Position numbers and translations under genes: made by a program. 64,000 bases of DNA, from NCBI GenBank assembly GCA_963693285.1, contig OY848917.1, positions 126,501 through 190,500 on the forward strand. Direction: 5' to 3'. Under the pieces are notes generated by a model. It was given only the letters and a program-made list of their open reading frames with translations. It searched no databases and was not told where the DNA came from. The stretch comes from Xestospongia muta. Lineage: Eukaryota > Porifera > Demospongiae > Haplosclerida > Petrosiidae. Shown here piece after piece: positions 31,469-43,050 of the stretch; the first letter of the stretch is position 1, and every line of letters begins with the position of its first letter.

Positions 31469-33664
31469 TACAATTATTTGTATAATATATATTATGTTAT
31501 GTTTTAAGATAATAATAAACAGGTATTGAGATAATAATAGCTATGCAATAAAAAATATTTGTTTTATTTATTACTGTTTCCAAACTATACTCAATTGCTA
31601 CAGTATTGAATAGAATTAGGAAACTCATCTCTTAAAACAATGTTAAAGTGTTACTTCAACCATTCACAGTAATTCAATTTATGTTCTTTATTTATTTATA
31701 TGTAATATTATTTATATAGCTGCTCATATTTTTATTTATTCTTTAACTTATATATATTATGCATTCTAGTTATTACCATATGCTATTGAGTGCTATATTT
31801 TGAAAATAAAAAAGAATTAAAAAACTCTCTTAACATCGACACAAACCATATTGTTTAGCAACATTTCTTTATAAGTTGATAATTATACAAAATATACAAT
31901 GTGTTATTGTTAACAGTAATGGTGGAATAATGGCTCCATATTATCAATTACACATGATGCTATTAAATCTTACTTGCTTTACATTACAGCTACAATGCAT
32001 TTGACTGTTTTTATTAATATATAAGTGATTGGAAATAGCTGATGTAGGATTTTATTGAGGACCTCCTATACACTGATATCAAAAAGAGTCAAGCATACAG
32101 TTTGGCTAACATCATTACCTCAGATGTTGACAACATTACAATATACACTGTATAATTGGTTATGTTAAAGATGTTAGAAGTAACCTTTTTAAACAATTAA
32201 TTTCATACTCCTTTTAAAACTTCTTATTTCTTATTGTGCATTTCTATGAACCAATTTATAATCACTTAGATTGTATACATGTCTATGAAACTAAAAATGC
32301 TGACTACATAACAATACTGTTTTAATTAAAGTAGAATTGACAACTATTATAATGTACTCCATCATAATTGAAAGTAATTGCCTAATAAAGTAAACTACAT
32401 ATATATTATATATCCAGTAATCTTCTGCAGCTAGATGTGTGAATTAACAAAAATGCTACGTTATTTCTTTCTTAAAAGAATATTAATGAATTAATTGTCC
32501 AAACATTTAAAAAAACTGTTTGTATATGCATCAATATATATTTACAGATTTAGAGATATATGATATATCATTAATATCAACAATCAATCAATTGGAACAT
32601 TTGACATAACTGACACACCTTATTCTATGTCATTTACTTAGTAATAAAAGGATTTGATTATATTAGCCATTAAAAGTGTTTGCTGGTAAAAAGTAAAGTT
32701 TAATTTTTGCATAATAGTTTTTTGAGAAGTTAAATCTTCTCTCAGAAGGTTCATTTGGTGTATATGTACTAAAACAGGGTTTATTTATACAGGTGGGTAT
32801 TGAACCTGAGTTAGTTATTGATAATAATAACAAACAACGTATTAGTTAATCTAATACTACTTAGTTAATAGATATGCTGCTAATTTGCTTTTTCTTGAAA
32901 CTTTACTCGATATTGTGGATTTCATGAACAATACACTAGAACAACCTCCTACCATTCTTTTCTCATGTTTAATACTTGTGTTCTAGTTTCTCAGGGAACT
33001 GAATACAATGTTTACTTACTGTAATATTCAAAAAATGACTATTAAAAGCTTGTCTTAGCTGGACAGATTTGAGACCTCTGCCAACTGATCAAGAATACAA
33101 TGTTTATGTTCTCCAATATTGTAAGATTAACAATATCTCTCTTCAAAGATAATGTAGTTTTCCTAACCAAACAATCCAACTCTCTACAATATTTATATGC
33201 TTTAATGTTCAGGAGAGAGCATGAACTAGGTAGATGTGAATGTTGTTTGTGGGTGATTGAGGAAACAAATCTGACACACCAAGACTACATTTTATCATAA
33301 TACTCCTAGCAGTTGGAGTTACTTTTAGTCAAAGTCTAACAATCTCTCATAGAATGCTAACACATTCATTATACTTCATTGTTACCCTTATATTAAATCT
33401 TAAGAGGTAGGCACTGTGTTTAATTGGACATTGAAGTAAATAAACTTTGTACTTAGTTGGCTGACATGCCAAGTCTAGCTAGCCATGACTACATGCATCT
33501 TATTGTCTTTAATAGAACATTGGAGTAAATAAACTTTGCACTAAATTGTCTGAGGTGCCATGTTTGACCATGTAGCCATTTACAAGATAACTCCAAATTG
33601 TATAAACATTATATAATATAGTGTCACATTGTCTTAACTATTAATTTGTCATTGTGTTAACTTT
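31469..33664. other. Spacer with relic array sequence
   Basis: No gene is seen. From about 32315 on, the sequence is homologous to 52655-54360, the region upstream of the third array gene (matching words include ctggatattgtggatttcatg and gatcaagaatacaatgttta). It lacks the hairpin-ended element found there. It is therefore the upstream part of a lost fourth array unit. Confidence 0.65.
33400..33600 (-). repeat. ~88-bp minisatellite, reverse orientation
   Basis: Two units share taaataaactttg, ggctgacatgccaagtct and attgtctttaatagaacatt. The same unit occurs reversed at 54115-54300, and in the opposite sense at 34760-34810, 43630-43925 and 44625-44830. Confidence 0.65.
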
Positions 33665-33960
33665 TTAAGTTTATTAGTCAGGATAGAAATTGGAGTCAAC
33701 ATCAGCTATTGTAATGAGGAGTTCATTGTATGTGTTAATTTTGTAAGTATATTTGATAGTAAGTTCAAAATACATGTTAAATAGTGTACTAATACAGACT
33801 AATATATGATATATATTCTGTTCATGTTGACAATGAACACTAACTCAGTGTTATAACTCTGACTAGGAATAAACTAGAGAGCAATGGTTTGCTCCATTAA
33901 AATTGCCTTGCCAGGAACTAGTTTATTTTTCAAGAAAATTAGAGTGTTAGTAAAGTCACA
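33665..33960 (+). pseudogene. Orphan promoter and first exon of a lost array gene
   Basis: The sequence matches the 5' end of all three intact array genes: the tagtcaggatag leader, then ATG at 33714 with the same 10-codon signal-peptide start. The base G at the exon/donor junction is missing, so the ATG runs into TAA at once. Intron-like sequence continues to about 33960 and then homology ends. No second exon is present before the next unit. Confidence 0.85.
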
Positions 33961-35432
33961 AGTCCTACCAACAAAATGATAAAAAGTAAAATGATATGGG
34001 TTCAATGAATTCAATCTCTGTTGTCGTGATAACATCAGCACTGATAATAGACAAGGAGAGATTAATGATAGATGTCTTTTGTATGTGTACATCATAATAT
34101 AACTACATTAACTAAATTATTGATTGTCCACTCATTATGAATCACTGACTTCCTCTATGAAGTAATTGCATGTTTTTTGTCATATCTACAAGGTCATTGT
34201 ACCACAATGTTACTATAGTTACCTCAATATGTTGTATAGTATAACATTTAGTTATCCACATAGTCAAGGTTAGTGTAACTGAATTGTTAAAGATAGTTAA
34301 GAAAAATCTTTGTAATAACTCAATTTCCAAATATTGAAGTCATAAACAAGAGATAGATATTATTTCAACAAAACATCTTTAACTAACTAGTACTGTAGTA
34401 ACATACAAACAAGTTCTAGCACAGTACCATATGTTGGACTATATTGATATTCTCTATAAACTGTATTCTCAAATGATAGAATATTTTAACATGTTAACCA
34501 AATTTTTCTCAAATTTAGTCTAAATAATTATGTAACAGGCTAAAATAAGACATTAAGCTTATAATTATTTTATGCAAAATAACTTGAATTTTACCAAAAA
34601 TGACTATGAAATAATGAGTGTGTTATTGTAATAGGTTATGTGATTATATTTATTGTATTCGACATATGGATTGGTAATTTGTAAGTAAACTTGTTATATC
34701 AGACAAGTAGTCTTCAGTATCCTAATAAGTACATATTTTATACATTAGGTTATACACTAGTGTAGTCTTGGCTGGTTAGACTTGGCATCTCAGCCAACTG
34801 GATACAAGCTTTATTCACTAAGATAAATGCATATAGTTATGAATGAACTTATAAAAGGACAATCCTACATATGATGTACATGTTATTTCTGATAAGTCAT
34901 TTGTTGAAATACATGAACTATGAATACCATAGTAATTGGTGTGGAATTTATAATAGACAATCCTACATGTCACATACATATCGTATCTGATAAGTCATTT
35001 GTTGTCATTTACTAATTACAGATAAATAGTAAATCTAGTTAGTTGATGTGTCTGCTACTTCTTTGCTTTTATCATGTCAATATACTGTACTTCATGGATT
35101 TCATAAACATATTTCACTGCAACAATGTCCAATCACACGTAACCACTCCTTTCTCCTGTTCAAACACTTTGTGTTCCAGTAATCTGACATAGTCAATGCT
35201 TTCCTAAGAGTATGATAGACAATGTCATGCTAATCTTCTAGCCTGTTCCTAGACCACTAATTAAAATTTAAAATGTTGGATATAGAATGATTAGTAATTC
35301 AAATTATGCTGACTCATAAAATAAAATAATAGCATTTTTGTCTGTCATAACCACAAATTGGAATTCTCATTAATTGTAAGAAATAACTTGTAAGGCTTAA
35401 CTTATTAAATATAATCTGTTATTGTAACATAT
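33961..35432. other. Duplicated spacer upstream of the first intact array gene
   Basis: No gene is seen. 34000-34540 is homologous to 42117-42600 (shared words cagcactgataatag and cactgacttcctctatgaag). 35260-35500 is homologous to 46140-46380 and 47150-47400. The two minus-strand open frames here (33874-34095, 34142-34330) lie wholly in this repeat and are not credible genes. Confidence 0.6.
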
Positions 35433-35507
35433 ACTGATCAGTTAATAGTATAAGATTTACAAGTTTATTAGTCAGGATAGAAGTTGAAGTCAAGATCAGC
35501 TATTGTA
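35433..35507 (+). promoter_or_regulatory. Conserved proximal promoter, array gene A
   Basis: A perfect 10-bp palindrome (actgatcagt) starts exactly 75 bp before the ATG and is followed by taatagtataaga, a TATA-like word. The same spacing is found at the other two intact genes (47340 and 54416), while introns and distal flanks differ. The palindrome also survives at a relic, 46317-46326. Confidence 0.6.
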
Positions 35508-38500
35508 ATGAGGAGTTCATTGTATGTGTTAATTTTGGTAAGTATATTTGATAGTATGTTCAAAATACATGTTAAAGATAGTACTGTTACAGACTAATAT
35601 ATGATATATACTCTGTTCATGTTGACAATGAACACTAATTCAGTGTTATAACTCTGATTGGGAATGAACTAGAGAGAAATGATTTGGACCATTGAAAATG
35701 CATTTATTTTTTCCAATAACTAGAGCGTTTTTGTTAGTAATGTCACAAACCAGAAATCCCATATACAAACAATAATAACAGGCGGTCTTACCATTTCGCC
35801 ATGTCTGACGTCACAAATAATAGGTATATTATTAGCCAACTCTTGCCCAAATTATTTTCTGGAAAATCTTCAGTCTGTTTCACAAAATCTTCGTAGCTAA
35901 AACACCAAGGCTAATTTAGTGCGATGACGTATTATTAATTGAAATTCCACTAAACATCAGGTCATTCTCAAAGTGAACAGAGTATAGTATTTAGTAATAA
36001 TTAACATATTTTCTATTTAGATTACTTTGGTCTTGTCATTACTATTCTGTCATGTAACCAGTACTGTCTATTATGTGATACCAACAACTGGTAACCAGAG
36101 CTGTCCTACTGATCAAGAGTGTCATACTCTCTCTTACTATATCAACAACATTATCTTACCTTCCAATGTAACTCTATTGTTTATAAATGGAGAACACCTT
36201 TTAAAGGCAAATGAAGTACTTCATATAAATGGTCTTAACAATGTGACATTACTAGGACAAGGTCAGTGGGTACAAGATTTTCATCAGTCAGTTATACAAT
36301 CAAGTGTTATTATTAAATGTATTTATACCACATCAATTGGTGTTTATGTGTATGCTACAACTGTCATCCATATTAATAATTTAACCATCACTCACTGCAG
36401 TAGAGGTATTGCCATTGATTCAGTTTCAGACGCTCAGTTAAATAACTTGTTTGTACATAATAACAGTAAATATGGTTTATGGATTACCAACACTGCTACT
36501 GTTACTATTGACAATTGTTCTTTCACTCATAATGGAGACAATGCATTCTTGAATTCAGTTAAAACTGTCTATATCAGTTACTCTAATTTCACATATGGAC
36601 TTTATAATGGGCTAATTATACAAAATGGCGATAATTTTCAAGGTAGTAATATAACAATTGTAATAACTGGTTGCATTGTTTATTCAAATGTTGGCTGTGG
36701 AGCTTATGTGCACAGCAATAATAGTAGAAATCATACTTTAATTGTTAAAAACACTATATTTAGCAATAACAATGGAGGTATTTATACTATTATAATATCA
36801 GGTCACTCAGAAGTTATTATTAGTGGAGTCAAATGTTTATATAACAAAGCAATAGGAACTTATTTCACTGGAGGAGCCATACTTCATTTAACAACTGAAT
36901 TTAACAATATTGTTATTTTGCAAGATACTAACTTCATAGGAAACAACAAAATTGGCTTAGGGCTATTTTTAACAAGACACAGATCATTTATGACTTTGAT
37001 CAATAATACAAAATTCTTAAGTAACTTCAGAGCTGATACAGAAATTGTAGGAGCATACATATACATGTTTGGTGATGGGTTTTCTCATGACAGAAGTCTA
37101 TATATACACAATACTATATTTGATAGTAACACTGGAGTGGCTCTGTATATTAACACTAATGCTAAAGTAATAATGACAGATGTTGATATTGTGAAAACAG
37201 TTAGCAATAATCCTCCACAACTATTTCAATATATGGCAGCCTTACAATTGATTTGTACTGGTTACATACAAAGAGTGACACTCTCAAATGTTCATATAAC
37301 TAATAACAACATGACAGGTCTTTTGTTAATAGGATGTCGAGTTAACTTCATTGATATATCAAGTATCATATCTAACAACAAATCACCTGGTAATGGTGGT
37401 GGTATATATGCTGATGATAATGCTATATTGTCTTCTTCAGTTCCTGTTCACTTCATTAATAACACAGCTACACAATATGGTGGTGCTATTTATTTTACTG
37501 CAAATTTAGTATCAACTGACCTAAATAAATTGTACTGCTCTTTAGATACGTTTGATGTAACTTTTTTAGCCAACTATGCTACAATTGCTGGAAATGATAT
37601 CTATGGTGGATATTACTACTACTGGGACTACTTGCCACACTTCAATGATATTGTATATTGCAGTAATCATTCAGTGTTCTCAAGTCATTGTTTACCAAAA
37701 ACACAGTCATCAATATCATCAACTCCATTAGGTGCTTGTATTTGTATTAATAACTCTTATATAGACTGTACTCAAAGACTGCTTCATAAGGAAGTCTATC
37801 CTGGACAGACTATAACACTCTCTCTTGTGACAGTTGGGATGTGTGGAGGTATAAGTCCTGGATTAATAGTAACAAAGGGTACAGGAGTTAATGTTAAACT
37901 AGATGGAGCTGACCAAATAACTGATATTCATTGTAAAAACTTTACATATCAAGTAAAAGCCACTACTACTGCAACTAATGGAAAAATCACAATTGAAACT
38001 AGTGGATCACTTCAGTTGAATGGATCAATACTGACTATCAACATTACATTACTACCTTGTCCTCTTGGTCTTGTATTAGACAATTCATTAGGAATGTGTG
38101 TATGTGATGACATCATCAATGTTGTTAAACCACAATGTAATGTATCTTGGATACCATATCCTATTAAAAGATCTGGAAATAACTGGTTATCATACAATAA
38201 CAAGTTTAATTGCTTTATTGCACATACTAACTGTCCATTTGATTATTGTGATACTTCTCTCATTTCTCTTAATCTCAACAATTCTGATCTTCAGTGTATG
38301 AACAGCAGGTCAGGCTTTCTCTGTGGACAGTGTCAATCAGGACTCAGTCTAATGTTAGGATCTAACAAATGTGGAGTCTGTACAAATTCTTATATAGCAC
38401 TAATAGTAGCTTTTTTTTTTGCTGGATTATGCTTGTGTGTGCTATTGTTAACATTAAACCTAACTGTGTCTGTAGGAAGTATTAATGGTTTACTTTTCTA

Positions 38501-39596
38501 TGCTAATATGATCAAATTGAACAAATCAGTTTTATTCTCTAATAAACAAATACCAGTGTTAAATCAATTCATTGCTTGGCTTAATCTTGATCTTGGTATT
38601 GAGACATGTTTTTTTAACGGACTAGATGGTTATTGGAAAACATGGCTACAGTTTGTATTCTCACTATCACTGATTACTGCTTTAATAATCTGTTGTAGAT
38701 ACTCTGGAAAATTGTCTCGTTTGTGTGGCAATAATGTTGTACCTGTTCTGTCAACACTAATTTTTATGGCTCATTCTAAACTTTTAATTAGTATTAAAAA
38801 TGCTCTTATGTTAAGCAGAGTTCAATGTGAAGATACTGTATTGAATGTGTGGAGTGTTGATGGTAATATCAAATATCTTCATGATAAACACATACCACTG
38901 TTTGTAGTATCACTGGTCTTTTTCTTCATTGGATTCATTTATACAGGAGGGATGTTCTTAGGTCAATGGTTACAACTTTACACTGGTAGGTACTGTAGTA
39001 GTTCTTTAGATCCATTTATAGTATTAAAACCATTTATTGATGCTTATTATGGCCCCTTTAAAGACAAGTATCGATTTTGGACAGGACTTCTTCTTATGAT
39101 ACGTATGTTTGTCACTGGTTTATTTGCTGTTACTACAGGAACTATCCCACAAGTTAACAACTATATCATCACAATAATTGTAATTGTTCTATTACCAGTT
39201 GTTAGTAGAGGTATTTATAGGATTAAAGTTAATACAGTCTTGGAAATGTTCTTCCTTTTTAATTTGGTTGTAATGAGTCTATTAAACACAGTCTCTAATC
39301 ACCCTATCTTTATCTACTATGTTGATGTAGTATCTATTAGTCTGTCACTACTTGTATTTGTTAGTATAGTACTAGGTCATATCTACATGTACATTAAATT
39401 AAAATGTGGAGGAAAGCTGTATGCTTTCAGGCAAAGATATTTGACTCAAGTTGATGAAGAAGAGTCATTATTAAAAGAGAGATCATCTGATATATCTGAA
39501 GATGAGGCAGAACAATATTCTCCAGCTCGTACTGTTCGTAGAAGAGAGTCTTTAATATTTGATTTGGAACTTACAGAACATCATAATGACACATAA
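35508..39596 (+). CDS. Array gene A: beta-helix ectodomain with polytopic membrane half, 1201 aa
   Basis: Exon 1 (35508-35537) encodes only MRSSLYVLIL. After a 483-bp intron, exon 2 (36021-39596) continues in phase 0 with ITLVLSLLFCHVTSTVYYVIP, completing a signal peptide. Residues about 55-540 are Asn/Ile/Val/Thr-rich repeats typical of right-handed parallel beta helices (ITHCSRGIAIDSV, FTHNGDNAFL, GGGIYADDNA, NNTATQYGGAIY), with many N-glycosylation sites. A Cys-rich part follows (CICINNSYIDC near 582, FLCGQCQSGLSLM near 780, CGVC). From about 800 to 1136 there are eight or nine hydrophobic segments. A tail of about 63 residues is acidic, with DEEESLLKER and RRRESL. The architecture suggests a glycosylated surface receptor or channel. 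I know similar proteins only as large uncharacterised invertebrate families and assign no function. No start codon lies in exon 2 upstream of the mature region, which supports exon 1. Confidence 0.88.
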
Positions 39597-41548
39597 TATA
39601 ATATGTGTTTTGTGTTAAGACTGATATATATTATACTAATAGTTTACACTATGTTAGTAGTTGTTATTTTACTTATATGCTATGTCACTAAACAGTATTA
39701 CATTGTAATAATCATTGGATTCTTTTGTTTATATAAACTAATTATAATGTTTAACTCAATGTTAATTTTGCCTGGTACTATTAATGTTAGTTCATTGTAA
39801 AAGTTGAAGAAAAGGAAAAGGGAATGAACTTGTTTTCATAACGGCTGTTGGTGTTGTTTGCCCTATTTCAATGCAGGGTGACAAAACTCTAGAGTATATT
39901 CACATAGCAACCACCATTGCTGAAGATGGTATCAAAAGTAGGCAGGGATTCATGTGTCAAGAAAAGCCTTTCTTCTGACAAACAATTAGCCAATAAAATT
40001 ACTAAAAGGTTGATGTAGGCTAATAGAGTTGTTAATCACAATCAATTGATGAAACAATATGTCTAATCAAGAGAGCAAACTGCAATAAATGTTTTATGGT
40101 CAATTTGCCATAATCAACAAGTTGAAGGCAAAAAAATAACAAGTGAAGTGGATTTTCTCAAAACAGCCCTAGAAGATAATATGGATACAATTGAAATAGT
40201 GGATAATGTAACAGGTAAGGTCATTAAAACTACTGTTATGATAGGAGCTATGTCAATACTAAGTTCTATAAGTGGCCTTGAAGATGTAATTAATATTCTA
40301 GATTATGTTCCCTCATGCCTTTCTGACTATCCCGCCATAACCAGTGAAATAAAATGTATACATCCAATATATTCAAGTAAACTACATTTAAAGGTGAAAT
40401 GAAATGATTGCAAACTCAAACATCAATGCAAACACTGTTTTACACCACAAAGATTACTGATGCTGTTCCAAGAGTTTATCACTGCTTGACTTTAAAGAAT
40501 GAAAGTTTATTACCAGATTGTAATGTAATGTATCGTCATTTCATATTAATTTTGTAACATATGTAAATAATATACTTAGCTATATACATGGAAAAGATAT
40601 ATATTCAAGTCCATGAGGATCTGATCAATTGATGTATCAACCAATACTGTAATGACAATGAGAATACTACCTTAATATCTTGTAACTCTTAGCAATCAAA
40701 TATCACCTTAATCATTGCACATTGGTTTTGAAAATATATATTTAAAGAATAGCGAATAAATTTATGATTTTATATGAAGTTGAATAAAGTTCAAAAATGG
40801 CAATGGTATTAATTATTAGAATACTAGTAGTAGATGAATAATAATATAATTCAACAATTATATATTTATTGAAGTTCATTGTCAATTTGTATAGCTAACT
40901 AGACTAATGATCATAATGAAGTCATGTCATTTTACTAAGTTACTATACAAATGTAGTCTATGATTTCTGTGTTTATGAACACAGTCATATTAATAGTACG
41001 TACTATTGTCTGATCATGAAAAGTAACCTGCCAATTGAATAGGGTCCAGTTTCATTTGTAATGTAGATGAAATTCACAATTAACTTAGTACATTTTTACC
41101 AAAATCACTCATTTTATTGCTTTATGTTTTGTCATGTCATGTCATATACTTAGATATACAGTCATTTAACTCCACTACAAGTCAATGTATTATAAACACA
41201 CTGTAAAATTGAAGGGTTGTTTAATAAATACAGTAAACAGGCTGCATATATGAATTAATTCTGTTTATATGGAAGTGATGAAGGACTTTAATCTTAGAGA
41301 ACATATTATAACAGGAAATATATATGTAATTTATTATAGGAAATGATTAACTAATAAAGCAAATTTACTAATTATATTTCAGTTTAGTTCAAGTTTAGCT
41401 ATAACAAGAGTGTATACTTTAGCTATTTGGAACCAAAAAATGATGATTGTATATATATTATTTATAACCACTGATTATTATTTAATAGTATTAAAAGTCA
41501 TAGACTTAGGGGTTTGTCTACTTTTGAGGAAGTTAATATTGCTATAAA

Positions 41549-41609
<61 letters not shown>

Positions 41610-41626
41610 CATACATACATACGTAC

Positions 41627-41684
<58 letters not shown>

Positions 41685-42852
41685 CTGTAAAAATGGAATA
41701 TTTGATGTAACCAATACATGGTCATTTATATTACATATAACACAAGATGTACATTTTATGTAACATCCAATATTCTGTTGTGAACAATTTTATTTCTCAT
41801 TTTCAATCTAACTCCAGTATATGATATAATGTATCAATCAATTAATTTGGTAGATATTCATCAATATTGTGTCATTAATTATGTTGTTTTGTTACTGATA
41901 ACAACACTATGTTAACTACTAATGATTTACTTCAGGACAGTTTATTGGGAATAAAGCTATGTGTCTAATGTTTTATATTATAATTTTTACAACTTATATA
42001 CATTTCTTGATTTTAGGACTTAACAATTAAGATAGTCTTTAAAAATATTTTACACAATCTTTGGTAATGTAATAAATTAAGTCATATGTACATTAAATAA
42101 ATAAATTAATTTAATCTATGTTGCCATGACAACACCAGCACTGATAATAGATAAGGATTGATTAATCATAGATGTCTTTGTATATGTAGATCACATTATG
42201 TAACTACATTAACTAAGTTATTATTGATGGAATGACAACATCTGGAAGTTCATTATGAATCACTGACTTCCTCTATGAAGTAATTACATGTTTATCTACA
42301 AGGTCACTGTACCACAATGTTACTATAGTTACCTCAATATGGTGTATAGTACAATATTTAGTTATCCACATAGTCAAGGTTAGTGTAACTGAATTGTTAA
42401 AGCAAATTATGAAAAGTCGTTGTAATAAGTAATTATCTAAATATTGAAGTCATGAACAAAAGATGGATATTACTTCAACAAGACAGCTGTAACTAACTAG
42501 TATTCACATACAAACAAGTTCTAGCACAGTACCATAGGTTAGTCTATATTGAGATACTTTACAAACTGTATTCTCATATGATAGAGTATTTTAACATATT
42601 AACATAGCTTTTGTCAAATGTAGCAGTGGCGCTAAGAGTTCGGCCACCTACCTCTTTCTCATAAAAAATACTACTTAAGCTTATTTACTTAGACAATGCG
42701 CAGTACTTAACAGAATATTTAACAGCTGCTCAGTTATGTCTATCATAAGCTGTTTACACAACAGCAATTAAAGAAGCTGATATAAACTCGTTTACAGACC
42801 TTGACTTGCAGATACATGGCTAGAAACAATTAGAAAATTTGCTGACCACGAC
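39597..42852. other. Spacer after array gene A
   Basis: The first 200 bp match the 3' flanks of the other two array genes. An open frame at 40148-40402 (84 codons) has no recognisable motif and could be a decayed exon; I do not call it a gene. The (TA)n/(CATA)n tract is listed separately. 42117-42600 repeats the spacer at 34000-34540. Confidence 0.5.
41553..41682. repeat. (TA)n / (CATA)n microsatellite
   Basis: Alternating ta runs flank a central cata/cgta tract. The minus-strand open frame through it (Ile/Tyr repeats) is an artefact. Confidence 0.95.
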
Positions 42853-43050
42853 ATGCCTAAAAGAAAACCCACCAGTGAGTTCCAGAGAGGTCAAATTATA
42901 GCTTTGCACCACCTTAATCTGCCATCCAGAGCTATATCAAAACAATTAAAAATGCCAAGTAATACAATAAAAGTAATTGATAGAATGACAACATCTGGAA
43001 GTTTATTGCAAAGAGGACTCAGAGATTAGAGGGGACCCAGGACACTTAAA
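42853..43050 (+). pseudogene. Tc1/mariner-type transposase N-terminal relic
   Basis: From the ATG at 42853 the frame reads MPKRKPTSEFQRGQII, then LNLPSRAISKQLKMPSNTIK. This is the helix-turn-helix layout at the N-terminus of Tc1-like transposases (S-E-F-x-R-G-Q-I, then a recognition helix). A stop at 43027 interrupts it, and the following bases still read RGPRTL, the usual Gly-rich linker in which the GRPRK-like hook would lie. No DDE domain follows, so this is a truncated dead copy. A further echo of its sequence (aatgacaacatctggaagtt) occurs at about 42232-42252. Confidence 0.75.

Noticed and set aside
40148..40402. 84-codon plus-strand frame after array gene A
   Set aside because: No recognisable domain and no matching copy after genes B or C; upstream sequence in the same frame is broken. 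Possibly a decayed exon, but not supportable.
41498..41725. Minus-strand frame of Ile/Tyr repeats
   Set aside because: Translation of the (TA)n/(CATA)n tract.
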